From: Pseudomonas sp. PICF141
Lineage (GTDB): Bacteria > Pseudomonadota > Gammaproteobacteria > Pseudomonadales > Pseudomonadaceae
DNA length: 64,000 nucleotides
Direction of reading: 5' to 3'
Assembly: GCF_002286815.1 (NCBI RefSeq)
Contig: NZ_MUNM01000063.1
Span: forward strand, 1-64,000
Shown here piece after piece: positions 1 to 7,940 of the stretch. How positions within the stretch are numbered: the first letter of the stretch is position 1; the number at the start of each line of letters is the position of its first letter. The notes under the pieces were generated by a model. That model ran no database searches. It was not told where the DNA came from and saw only the letters and a program-made list of their open reading frames with translations. Made by a program: the position numbers and the translations under genes.

Positions 1-25
1 CGAACAACTTTGAGCGACGAGAATC

Positions 26-118
26 CTGGGGGAGCGTGGCTTGCCCGCGAAGAATGCATCGCGGTTTTTCAGTTATTACGCGTCATCGTTCTTCGCGGGA
101 AAGCCACGCTCCCACAGG
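26..118. repeat. REP doublet (REPIN-like), family A
   Basis: Two inverted REP units (core GAGCGTGGCTTGCCCGCGA and its complement) enclose a spacer of about 40 bases. The spacer is nearly identical to those of the doublets at 47785 and, inverted, 38243. It lies downstream of the DUF4124 gene. Confidence 0.85.
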
Positions 119-141
119 TTATGCGCCTTACATGGCAGGCA

Positions 142-747
142 TCAGCGCCAAAAGAAGCTTTTTTCTTCTTCGGGTTTGTCTTTGAGAGGGCATTCCGGCC
201 GTTGGCCGTAGTCAGTAAGGACGCAGGGTTTGGCCTGACGTCTCTGCGCGAGGGAAATGCGCAGCATGTGGAACGGTTGATTGGCCGTGCGTTCGAGGGT
301 GCGGCCCTGTTCGTCGAGGATTTCCACCGACAGGTTGTGGCTGCCGCGGTCGATGTTGCTCAGGGCGAACACCGGGCTCGGGCCCGGCTCGGCGGTGGGC
401 TGGCCATCCAGCAGCAGACGATAGTGATGACCCGATTGCAGGCCGGGTTCGCTGGTAACGCTGACAATCAATTCACCTGCCGTGCTACGGATCGTGGCAT
501 CCGGCTCCGGCACCAGCACGCGAAGCATGTCGTAATGAAACAGTGGCTTGGCTGGCGTGGCCGTCACTGGCGCGGCGCCGCTCGGGTTGGCCGACATCCG
601 ATTGCTGGTCGCCAGTGGTACGCGCTTGGCATTACGGTTGCCCGGCTGATCGGTGAAGACCCGATTGCCCTGAGCGTCGATGTAGGTGAAAACCTCGGCC
701 ATTGCCGACAGGCTGATCAGGCAGGCGACCAACAGCCAGCCCCTCAA
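142..747 (-). CDS. DUF4124 domain-containing secreted protein (second of a tandem pair)
   Basis: A 201-residue protein of unknown function. Residues 1–17 form a signal peptide ending in SAMA, so the product is probably periplasmic. The mature protein begins with the DUF4124 core (VFTYIDAQGNRVFTDQPG, residues about 19–36), a short fold found in many proteobacterial envelope proteins. The C-terminal half contains an immunoglobulin-like stretch (SNIDRGSHNLSVEILDEQG) shared with its upstream neighbour, which suggests a duplication. Its start overlaps the neighbour's stop by four bases (ATGA), so the two are translationally coupled. The C-terminus is basic and cysteine-containing (CVLTDYGQRPECPL). 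It lies in the glnA neighbourhood on the same strand. Confidence 0.85.
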   Translation of the reverse strand: MRGWLLVACLISLSAMAEVFTYIDAQGNRVFTDQPGNRNAKRVPLATSNRMSANPSGAAPVTATPAKPLFHYDMLRVLVPEPDATIRSTAGELIVSVTSEPGLQSGHHYRLLLDGQPTAEPGPSPVFALSNIDRGSHNLSVEILDEQGRTLERTANQPFHMLRISLAQRRQAKPCVLTDYGQRPECPLKDKPEEEKSFFWR

Positions 748-1259
748 GGCTTGTGCACCCGTTGTACGGTAAAGGTCACGGTGGGGCTCTGCTGCACGAC
801 GTTTTGCCCATCGATCACCTGAACCGCAAGGCGGTGTTCGCCACGGTCGATATTCACCAGTTGCAGAATCGGGACGTTGCTCGGTTGGCCGTAGGGTTGA
901 TCATCCAGTAACAGCCTCAATCGATGAGGGTCTTGCAGGCGTGGCTGGATCAATACACCGACAGTGAACGTGCCGTTGTTGGCGCGCAAGGCTTCTTCGG
1001 TCGGCAGGCCGGTCAGCTCCAGCACCGGATAGGCGCTGTCGGGTGGTTCGCGGCTGCCGGGTTGCGCAGGCGCTACAGGCTCGTTCGGTGGCGGCAGCTC
1101 GACGCTGTTGAGTGGCGGCAACTCCACGGGCTCAGCCTTTACGCTTTCCGGCGGCTGATCGCTGTAGGCGGTGTTGCCGTTGGCATCGATGTATTTGTAG
1201 ATTTGGGCCATCACGGGAGCAATGCAGGACAATAGTAGAAGTAATAACAGTGGCCGCAT
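744..1259 (-). CDS. DUF4124 domain-containing secreted protein (first of a tandem pair)
   Basis: A 171-residue protein of unknown function, counted from the ATG at 1259; the open frame extends further upstream, but only this start places a normal signal peptide (MRPLLLLLLLSCIAPVMA) at the N-terminus. The DUF4124 core follows (IYKYIDANGNTAYSDQPP), then a proline-rich linker (residues about 45–75), then a beta-rich C-terminal domain (VNIDRGEHRLAVQVIDGQN) very like that of the downstream partner. The protein is probably exported to the periplasm. It forms a coupled pair with the next gene and follows glnA and a cupin lipoprotein gene on the same strand. Confidence 0.85.
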   Translation of the reverse strand: MRPLLLLLLLSCIAPVMAQIYKYIDANGNTAYSDQPPESVKAEPVELPPLNSVELPPPNEPVAPAQPGSREPPDSAYPVLELTGLPTEEALRANNGTFTVGVLIQPRLQDPHRLRLLLDDQPYGQPSNVPILQLVNIDRGEHRLAVQVIDGQNVVQQSPTVTFTVQRVHKP

Positions 1260-1284
1260 TCGGATTCCCCGTGTCGGGCAGAGA

Positions 1285-1710
1285 CTACTCCGCCAATGGA
1301 ATACCCTCGCTCCCAGCATAGAACACAATAAGTTTTACCGGTGCATCGCCGGTAACTCCACGATGAGTGATATTGACCATTTCAGCCAGCGCTTCGCCCT
1401 GTTTGATACGCCGGGTCTGGCCGCTGTTCCGGTCTTCGACTGTTAGCTCGCCCGAGAGGATATAAGCCGCGTTGGGAATCGGATGGGTGTGCCAGGGAAG
1501 TTTGCTATTGGCAGGGATCGTGAGTTTGAGCACTGTCAGCTCAGGTGCGGTATCCGGGTAGCGAATGTAAGGTGTGCTATCCCACGACTGGCTGCTTTGA
1601 AGCAGGATTTCCCGTTCGATTTCTGTCGATGGGGGTGTTGTGGTGCAGCCTGAAAGGGCGAGGGCACCGAGAGCGGTCAGTAGCGTCTTGAGCGTGAAAG
1701 TAGTCATCAT
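1285..1710 (-). CDS. Cupin-domain lipoprotein
   Basis: A 141-residue protein with an N-terminal lipobox (LALSGC, cysteine at residue 22), so it should be a lipid-anchored envelope protein. The rest is one small cupin barrel: WHTHPIPNAAYILSGELTVED carries the two histidines of cupin motif 1 and is followed by GEALAEMVNITHRG as motif 2. The first motif lacks the usual glutamate pattern in part, so metal binding is likely but not certain. The substrate is unknown. The reading starts MM; the second ATG (1707) is equally possible because a GGA-rich ribosome site precedes both. It stands between glnA and the DUF4124 pair, 25 bases upstream of the latter. Confidence 0.8.
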   Translation of the reverse strand: MMTTFTLKTLLTALGALALSGCTTTPPSTEIEREILLQSSQSWDSTPYIRYPDTAPELTVLKLTIPANSKLPWHTHPIPNAAYILSGELTVEDRNSGQTRRIKQGEALAEMVNITHRGVTGDAPVKLIVFYAGSEGIPLAE

Positions 1711-1824
1711 TCCATCCGTTGATTGCAGGTAGTGGACAGGCTACGAGCCATTCAAACGGGTTGATGCCGGACGATGCTGTGTGTGTCGGAGGAAATGTCC
1801 AATTTCATTGTCGGAAGTTGCCCA

Positions 1825-1860
1825 TAAAAAAAGACCTCCCGAAGGAGGCCTCTTTTTGTC
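1825..1860 (-). terminator. Rho-independent terminator of glnA
   Basis: A GC-rich hairpin (GAGGCCTCC / GGAGGTC with a TTCG-type loop) is followed on the minus strand by a run of seven T. It is 26 bases past the glnA stop; the A-rich other side makes it bidirectional in principle. Confidence 0.85.
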
Positions 1861-1886
1861 GCGCCGCGTAGCGCGGCGCTACCGGA

Positions 1887-3293
1887 TCAGCAGCTGTAGT
1901 ACAGCTCATATTCCAGTGGGTGTACGAAGGTACGAACCTTGATTTCTTCTTCGCTTTTCAGGGCGATGTAAGCGTCGATGAAGTCGTCGCTGAAAACGCC
2001 GCCTTTGGTCAGGAACGCACGACCTTTGTCCAGCTCTTCCAGGGCTTCTTTCAGGCTGCCGCAAACTTGTGGGATCTCTTTCGCCTCTTCAGGCGGCAGG
2101 TCGTACAGGTTTTTGTCAGCGGCGTCGCCTGGGTGGATCTTGTTCTGGATGCCGTCCAGGCCAGCCATCAACAGTGCAGCGAAGCCCAGGTATGGGTTAG
2201 CTGCCGGATCCGGGAAGCGAGCTTCGATACGGCGAGCGCGAGGGCTGGACACGTAAGGAATACGGATCGAAGCCGAACGGTTGCGAGCCGAGTAGGCCAG
2301 CATCACTGGTGCTTCGAAACCTGGGACCAGACGCTTGTAGGAGTTGGTCGACGGGTTGGTGAAGCCGTTCAGAGCCTTACCGTGCTTGATGATGCCGCCG
2401 ATGAAGTACAGAGCGGTATCGGACAGGCCGGCATAGCCTTCGCCAGCGAAGGTATTCTTGCCATCTTTGGCGATGGACAGGTGAACGTGCATACCCGAAC
2501 CGTTGTCGCCGTACAGAGGCTTAGGCATGAAGGTCGCGGTGCGGCCGTATGCGTCAGCCACGTTGTGTACGCAGTACTTCAGGGTCTGAACTTCGTCAGC
2601 CTTGGCCACCAGGGTGTTGAACTTCACGCCGATTTCGTTCTGACCGGCAGTCGCCACTTCGTGGTGGTGAACTTCGATGACCAGGCCCATTTCTTCCATG
2701 GCGTTGCACATGGAGGTACGGATTTCGTGGTCGTGGTCGAACGGCGGAACAGGGAAGTAGCCACCTTTGACGCCTGGACGGTGGCCTTTGTTGCCGCCTT
2801 CCACGTCCTGGTCGGACATCCACGAACCTTGTTCGGAGAAGATTTTGAACATCGAGCCTGAGATGTCGGACTTGAACTTCACTTCGTCGAAGATGAAGAA
2901 TTCAGGCTCCGGACCCACGAATACAGTGTCACCGATACCGGTCGACTTCAGGTATTCCTCGGCACGCTTGGCGATCGCACGTGGGTCACGGTCGTAGCCT
3001 TGCATGGTCGAAGGCTCGATCACGTCGCAAACCAGGATCAGGGTCGGCTCTTCGGTGAACGGGTCGAGAACGGCAGTGCTGTCGTCCGGCATCAGGATCA
3101 TGTCGGAAGCTTCGATGCCTTTCCAGCCAGCGATGGAGGAACCGTCGAACATTTTGCCTTCTTCGAAGAAAGCTTCATCCAGCCCATCGCGAGCCGGCAT
3201 GGTCACGTGATGCTGAGTGCCTTTTGTGTCCGTGAAGCGCAGATCAATCCACTTGACGTCATGATCTTTGATGAGTTGAACCGACTTCGACAT
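1887..3293 (-). CDS. glnA: Glutamine synthetase, type I
   Basis: This 468-residue enzyme joins ammonia to glutamate using ATP to make glutamine, the main nitrogen-assimilation step; it forms a dodecamer in the cytoplasm. The length is exactly that of GSI-beta enzymes. Visible hallmarks are the beta-grasp N-domain, the metal and ATP motifs (EPEFFIFDEV, NGSGMHVHLS, NRSASIRIP), and the adenylylation loop NLYDLPPEE near residue 397 whose tyrosine is the target of GlnE. I chose the ATG at 3293 (MSKSVQLIKDHDVKWIDLRF), the conserved family start; the frame is open 42 codons further. A sigma-54 promoter lies 99 bases upstream, and a terminator follows the gene, so it is likely monocistronic and NtrC-controlled. 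Confidence 0.98.
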   Translation of the reverse strand: MSKSVQLIKDHDVKWIDLRFTDTKGTQHHVTMPARDGLDEAFFEEGKMFDGSSIAGWKGIEASDMILMPDDSTAVLDPFTEEPTLILVCDVIEPSTMQGYDRDPRAIAKRAEEYLKSTGIGDTVFVGPEPEFFIFDEVKFKSDISGSMFKIFSEQGSWMSDQDVEGGNKGHRPGVKGGYFPVPPFDHDHEIRTSMCNAMEEMGLVIEVHHHEVATAGQNEIGVKFNTLVAKADEVQTLKYCVHNVADAYGRTATFMPKPLYGDNGSGMHVHLSIAKDGKNTFAGEGYAGLSDTALYFIGGIIKHGKALNGFTNPSTNSYKRLVPGFEAPVMLAYSARNRSASIRIPYVSSPRARRIEARFPDPAANPYLGFAALLMAGLDGIQNKIHPGDAADKNLYDLPPEEAKEIPQVCGSLKEALEELDKGRAFLTKGGVFSDDFIDAYIALKSEEEIKVRTFVHPLEYELYYSC

Positions 3294-3391
3294 AGTGTCC
3301 TCCGGGTGGCTTCGGGCTTGGTAGTGGATGCCCTTAGAATGTGGGTGATGCCGGCGCGAATACTCTGCCAAGGCAACCTGCCTCACAAGGG

Positions 3392-3407
3392 AGCAAATTG
3401 CATGCCA
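3392..3407 (-). promoter_or_regulatory. Sigma-54 (-24/-12) promoter of glnA
   Basis: The minus strand reads TGGCATGCAATTTGCT, matching the RpoN consensus TGGCACG-N4-TTGCW at all but one fixed position, with the obligatory ten bases between GG and GC. It lies 99 bases upstream of the glnA start. NtrC-activated sigma-54 control of glnA is well established in enteric bacteria and Pseudomonas; that it applies here is inferred from the match. Confidence 0.8.
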
Positions 3408-3510
3408 GTGCCCCACCATGGGTTTTTTGCCCCAATATCACGCTTATAAAGATGCAAGGCCTCAAAAAGCGGCAAATCTCGCCCTGTAATGTAGCGTCGA
3501 AATCCATAAA

Positions 3511-3526
3511 TGACCTGTTTTGGTGC
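3511..3526 (-). promoter_or_regulatory. Possible NtrC-binding site upstream of glnA
   Basis: The minus strand reads GCACCAAAACAGGTCA. The left half matches the NtrC half-site GCACCA exactly and the right half keeps only GGT. It is about 105 bases upstream of the -24/-12 element, a normal enhancer distance. The imperfect right half makes this tentative. Confidence 0.4.
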
Positions 3527-3553
3527 GATCAAAACCTTCTGCACATTAACTGG

Positions 3554-3581
3554 TTAAACCTTGAGCAATTTCCGCTATAAT
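3554..3581 (+). promoter_or_regulatory. Sigma-70 promoter of thiI
   Basis: A perfect -10 hexamer TATAAT (3576–3581) is preceded at 16 bases by TTAAAC as a weak -35. The start of thiI is 42 bases downstream. Together with the glnA elements this accounts for the 330-base glnA–thiI interval; I see no small gene in it. Confidence 0.55.
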
Positions 3582-3623
3582 CCGCGCCCCCCTTTTTCGG
3601 CAGGCCCTGCGCGCGCTGTTTCC

Positions 3624-5078
3624 ATGAAATTAATCGTAAAAGTCTTCCCCGAGATCACCATCAAGAGCCGCCCGGTCCGGATGCGTTTCATCCGCCAGTT
3701 GGCCAAAAACATCCGTACCGTGCTCCGCGACCTGGACCCGGCCGTGGTGGTGAACGGTGTGTGGGACAACCTCGAGCTGGAAACCCGCGTCAGCGACCCC
3801 AAGGCCTTGAAGGAGATGGGCGAGCGCCTGAGCTGCATGCCGGGCATCGCGCATTTCTTGCAAATCGACGAGTACCCGCTAGGGGATTTCGACGACATCG
3901 TTGAAAAGTGCAAGCAGCACTACGGCGATGCGCTAGCCGGGAAAATTTTCTCGGTGCGTTGCAAGCGTGCCGGCAAGCACCCGTTCAGCTCGATCGATAT
4001 CGAGAAATATGTCGGCAGCCAGTTGCGCCGTCAGTGCGGTGCCGCCGGAATCGACCTGAAAAAGCCTCAAATCGAAGTCCGCATCGAAGTTCGCGACCAA
4101 CGGTTGTTTGTGATCCACAGCCAGCACAATGGCATCGGCGGTTATCCGCTGGGCGCGCTGGAGCAGACGCTGGTGCTGATGTCCGGTGGTTTCGATTCCA
4201 CCGTCGCTGCCTACCAGATCATGCGCCGCGGCCTGATGGCCCATTTCTGCTTCTTCAATCTGGGCGGACGCGCCCATGAACTGGGCGTCATGGAAGTCGC
4301 GCATTTCATCTGGAAGAAGTACGGCAGCTCCCAACGCGTGTTATTTGTCAGTGTGCCGTTCGAGGAAGTGCTGGGAGAAATTCTCGGCAAAGTCGATAAC
4401 AGTCATATGGGCGTAGTATTGAAGCGTATGATGTTGCGCGCTTCGTCCCAAATTGCCGATCGACTGCACATTGATGCGCTGGTGACCGGCGAGGCGATCT
4501 CCCAGGTATCGAGCCAGACATTGCCGAACCTGAGCGTGATCGACTGCGTGACCGACAAGCTGGTCTTGCGTCCGCTCATTGCCAGCCACAAGCAGGACAT
4601 CATCGACCTGGCCAACGAGATTGGCACCGCCGATTTCGCCCGGCACATGCCGGAATACTGCGGCGTCATTTCGGTCAATCCGAAGACTGCAGCCAAGCGT
4701 CATCGCGTCGAGCATGAAGAGAAAGAATTCGATATGGCGGTACTCGAGCGTGCGCTCGAAAACGCCAAGCTGGTGCCGATCGATCGGGTGATCGATGAAT
4801 TGGGCCAGGATTTGCAAATTGAAGAAGTCAGCGAAGCGCTGGCCGGTCAGATCATCATCGATATCCGTCACCCGGATGCCGCTGAGGACGACCCGCTGGA
4901 ACTCGCTGGCATCGAGGTACAAACGATGCCGTTTTATGCACTGAACGCTCGTTTCAAGGAACTGGACCCTACTCGCCAGTACCTGCTTTATTGCGACAAA
5001 GGCGTGATGAGTCGCCTGCATGCCCACCATTTGCTCAGTGAGGGGCATGCCAATGTGCGCGTTTATCGACCGAGCTAA
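3624..5078 (+). CDS. thiI: tRNA 4-thiouridine synthase / sulfurtransferase ThiI
   Basis: This 484-residue enzyme adenylates U8 of tRNA and inserts sulfur to give 4-thiouridine, and in many bacteria also passes sulfur to ThiS for thiamine synthesis. Order of domains: N-terminal ferredoxin-like and THUMP RNA-binding part (residues 1–170), PP-loop ATPase with LVLMSGGFDSTVAAYQ (about 180–195), and a C-terminal rhodanese domain. Both mechanistic cysteines are present: MPEYCG in the ATPase domain and YLLYCDKG at about residue 457 in the rhodanese domain, so the long, persulfide-relay type. The ATG at 3624 matches the family start; an upstream in-frame ATG at 3561 would overlap the promoter. Confidence 0.97.
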   Translation: MKLIVKVFPEITIKSRPVRMRFIRQLAKNIRTVLRDLDPAVVVNGVWDNLELETRVSDPKALKEMGERLSCMPGIAHFLQIDEYPLGDFDDIVEKCKQHYGDALAGKIFSVRCKRAGKHPFSSIDIEKYVGSQLRRQCGAAGIDLKKPQIEVRIEVRDQRLFVIHSQHNGIGGYPLGALEQTLVLMSGGFDSTVAAYQIMRRGLMAHFCFFNLGGRAHELGVMEVAHFIWKKYGSSQRVLFVSVPFEEVLGEILGKVDNSHMGVVLKRMMLRASSQIADRLHIDALVTGEAISQVSSQTLPNLSVIDCVTDKLVLRPLIASHKQDIIDLANEIGTADFARHMPEYCGVISVNPKTAAKRHRVEHEEKEFDMAVLERALENAKLVPIDRVIDELGQDLQIEEVSEALAGQIIIDIRHPDAAEDDPLELAGIEVQTMPFYALNARFKELDPTRQYLLYCDKGVMSRLHAHHLLSEGHANVRVYRPS

Positions 5079-5217
5079 GTGCCCGGGGCTGTTTGCCTGT
5101 GGCTTGCGTCACCGGCCCCCCGACGCCGCCGTCAAGCTGTAACGGCAAGGCCTGACTCTACTGTAAATCGCTGCCAAGACTTGTCAGCGCACCGAATCCT
5201 CTGATCGAGATACACAA

Positions 5218-7038
5218 GTGATCGAAAATCTACGCAACATCGCCATCATTGCTCACGTTGACCATGGTAAAACCACCCTGGTAGACAAACTCCTGCGTCA
5301 ATCCGGCACTCTGGAGCGCAACGAGCTCAACGACGAGCGCGTGATGGACTCCAACGACCAGGAAAAAGAGCGCGGTATTACCATTCTGGCGAAAAACACC
5401 GCCATCAACTGGAACGGCTACCACATCAACATCGTGGACACCCCGGGCCACGCCGACTTCGGCGGCGAAGTTGAACGCGTAATGTCGATGGTCGACTCCG
5501 TTCTGCTGCTGGTTGACGCTCAAGACGGCCCTATGCCGCAAACCCGTTTCGTGACCAAGAAGGCTTTCGAAGCCGGCCTGCGTCCAATCGTGTGCATCAA
5601 CAAGGTTGACCGTCCAGGCGCGCGTCCGGACTGGGTTCTGGACCAGATCTTCGATCTGTTCGACAACTTGGGTGCCACCGAAGAACAGCTGGACTTCAAA
5701 GTCGTCTACGCCTCGGCCCTGAACGGTATTGCCGGTCTGGACCACACCGAAATGGCTGAAGACATGACCCCGCTGTACCAGTCGATCGTCGACAACGTAC
5801 CGGCGCCGGCTGTTGACCGTGAAGGTCCGTTCCAGATGCAAATCTCCGCACTGGACTACAACAGCTTCCTGGGTGTTATCGGCGTTGGCCGTATCGCTCG
5901 TGGTCGCGTCAAGCCGAACACCCCGGTTGTCGCTATCGGTGCCGACGGCAAGAAGCGTAACGGTCGTATCCTGAAGCTGATGGGGCACCACGGTCTGCAC
6001 CGTGTAGACGTTGAAGAAGCTGCTGCAGGCGACATCGTGTGCATCAGCGGTATGGACTCGCTGTTCATCTCCGACACCCTGTGCCACCCGGACACCGTTG
6101 AAGCGATGAAGCCGTTGACTGTCGACGAGCCAACCGTTTCCATGACCTTCCAGGTAAACGACTCGCCTTTCTGCGGTAAAGAAGGCAAGTTCGTGACTTC
6201 CCGCAACATCAAGGAACGTCTGGACAAAGAGCTGCTGTACAACGTTGCACTGCGCGTTGAAGAAGGCGACTCGGCTGACAAGTTCAAGGTTTCCGGCCGT
6301 GGCGAACTGCACCTCTCGGTACTGATCGAAACCATGCGTCGCGAAGGCTTCGAAATGGCTGTAGGCCGTCCGGAAGTGATCATCCGTCTGGTTGACGGCG
6401 TGAAGCACGAACCGTTCGAAAACGTCACCATCGACCTGCCGGAAGAATCCCAGGGCAAGGTGATGGAAGAGATGGGTCTGCGTAAAGGCGACCTGACCAA
6501 CATGGTGCCGGATGGCAAGGGCCGTGTACGTCTGGAATACAACATCCCTGCTCGCGGTCTGATCGGTTTCCGTAACCAGTTCCTGACCCTGACCAACGGT
6601 GCTGGCATCCTGACCTCGATCTTCGACCGTTACGACGTGATGAAGTCCGGCGACATGTCCGGCCGTCAGAACGGCGTTCTGGTTTCGGTTGAAACCGGCA
6701 AGGCACTGACCTACTCCCTGGAAACCCTGCAGGCGCGTGGCAAGCTGTTCGTCGAACATGGCCAGGAAATCTACAACGGTCAGATCGTTGGTCTGAACAG
6801 CCGTGACAACGACCTGGGCGTTAACCCTACCAAGGGCAAGAAGCTCGACAACATGCGTGCTTCGGGCAAAGACGAAACCATCGCTCTGGTTCCACCTGTT
6901 CGCTTCACCCTGGAACAGGCTCTGGAATTCATCCAGGACGATGAATTGTGCGAAGTGACGCCTAAGTCCATCCGTCTTCGCAAGAAGATCCTGGACGAAA
7001 GCGAGCGTACCCGCGCTGCCAAGAAAGCCAAGGCGTAA
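5218..7038 (+). CDS. typA: Ribosome-dependent GTPase TypA/BipA
   Basis: A 606-residue translational GTPase that binds the ribosome at the EF-G site and helps 50S assembly and growth under stress or cold. The GTPase motifs are intact: AHVDHGKTTL (G1), DTPGHADF (G3) and NKVDRP (G4). EF-G-like domains II, III and V and the BipA-specific C-terminal domain follow, ending in a lysine-rich tail. The start is GTG at 5218 (frame opens with IENLRNIAIIAHVDHG, the conserved N-terminus) with only a weak ribosome site. The gene stands alone between thiI and its own terminator. Codon use is strongly biased, as in highly expressed genes. Confidence 0.97.
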   Translation: MIENLRNIAIIAHVDHGKTTLVDKLLRQSGTLERNELNDERVMDSNDQEKERGITILAKNTAINWNGYHINIVDTPGHADFGGEVERVMSMVDSVLLLVDAQDGPMPQTRFVTKKAFEAGLRPIVCINKVDRPGARPDWVLDQIFDLFDNLGATEEQLDFKVVYASALNGIAGLDHTEMAEDMTPLYQSIVDNVPAPAVDREGPFQMQISALDYNSFLGVIGVGRIARGRVKPNTPVVAIGADGKKRNGRILKLMGHHGLHRVDVEEAAAGDIVCISGMDSLFISDTLCHPDTVEAMKPLTVDEPTVSMTFQVNDSPFCGKEGKFVTSRNIKERLDKELLYNVALRVEEGDSADKFKVSGRGELHLSVLIETMRREGFEMAVGRPEVIIRLVDGVKHEPFENVTIDLPEESQGKVMEEMGLRKGDLTNMVPDGKGRVRLEYNIPARGLIGFRNQFLTLTNGAGILTSIFDRYDVMKSGDMSGRQNGVLVSVETGKALTYSLETLQARGKLFVEHGQEIYNGQIVGLNSRDNDLGVNPTKGKKLDNMRASGKDETIALVPPVRFTLEQALEFIQDDELCEVTPKSIRLRKKILDESERTRAAKKAKA

Positions 7039-7055
7039 TTAGCCCCGGCTGAACG

Positions 7056-7091
7056 AAAACGCCCCCGGTCGAAAGGCCGGGGGCGTTTTTG
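7056..7091 (+). terminator. Rho-independent terminator of typA
   Basis: Perfect 8-bp stem GCCCCCGG / CCGGGGGC with loop TCGAAAGG, followed by TTTTTG, 20 bases after the typA stop. Confidence 0.92.
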
Positions 7092-7126
7092 TTTGTCTGG
7101 GGTTTGTGTAGCGCTTATTCGGGCCT

Positions 7127-7219
7127 CTTCGCGGGCAAGCCTCGCTCCTACAGGTCCGGGTCGTTCCCGACGCTCATGAAACGACGCGGCCTGTGTAGGA
7201 GCGAGGCTTGCCCGCGAAA
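7127..7219. repeat. REP doublet, family A
   Basis: Inverted REP units (TTCGCGGGCAAGCCTCGCTC and its complement) flank a unique spacer. It sits between the typA terminator and the end of the YkgJ-type gene. Confidence 0.85.
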
Positions 7220-7247
7220 GCCATCTGTCAGACAACGAAGATCGGAA

Positions 7248-7685
7248 TCAGAACTTGTCCAGCGTCCGCGGATTGTTCTCACGCTCCACTTCTTTCGGCT
7301 TGTACGCGCAATACCCCGGTCGCGGTCCGATCTTCGGGTGGTTGCGGCAGGTGTCCGGGCGCTTGTCATAAATGGTGCACAGACGGCTCTTGCGATCCAG
7401 GTACAGGCAATCGTTGTTGCTCATGCGCTGCAGCGTGAAGATCTCGGACTTCTGGTTATAGCGTTCGACGATCCCTTCCTTCTGCAAACGCTTGGCAATG
7501 TTCTTCGGCGGATCGCCCCGCTCGAATTCGTCGACGATGCCGATACGGATCAGATCCTTGATCTTGACCTCGACCGGCAAGGTGCAGCAGCTGGACACGC
7601 AAGAACCGCACATCGGGGCAGAGTACTTGGCCCAGGTATCGAGTCGATCGATCTCTGCGGCGGCGATCAGGTTGGGCTTCATCAT
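7248..7685 (-). CDS. YkgJ-family cysteine-cluster protein
   Basis: A 145-residue cytoplasmic protein of the zinc/iron-chelating YkgJ (UPF0153) family. It carries eight or so clustered cysteines: CGSCVSSCC near residues 26–34, CLYLDRKSRLC and DTCRNHP in the middle, then GYCAYKP. This arrangement is typical of metal-chelating or iron-sulfur proteins; the substrate and partners are not known. It is a single gene, transcribed away from glgP, with which it shares a 255-base upstream region. Confidence 0.85.
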   Translation of the reverse strand: MMKPNLIAAAEIDRLDTWAKYSAPMCGSCVSSCCTLPVEVKIKDLIRIGIVDEFERGDPPKNIAKRLQKEGIVERYNQKSEIFTLQRMSNNDCLYLDRKSRLCTIYDKRPDTCRNHPKIGPRPGYCAYKPKEVERENNPRTLDKF

Positions 7686-7940
7686 CGGTTGTTACCAGCG
7701 TGTGCATCAGGGCGCGCGATCATACCGGGACTGGTGGATTTTTGAACAACCTTTCGCCAGATTTTTTCGTTTGGCGCAAAATAACCCCTGTGTCCGGCAC
7801 GGCCCCTGCATCGTTTCTGGCACCGACAACATTAATGTCACCTATCTCGCACAAACAGGAAAAACTGCCGAACCAGAGTCTCAACGGTCTGTCAGACCGA
7901 CTAGGCTCAGACAACTTCACGCTCGCTCGAGGTCTTATCG

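Noticed and set aside
26..118. REP doublets as attachment sites or insertion-sequence ends
   Set aside because: No transposase or integrase gene is next to any copy, and the same arms recur at many unrelated gaps.
5230..6759. 509-codon minus-strand frame over typA
   Set aside because: It mirrors typA codon bias and has no recognisable domain or ribosome site.
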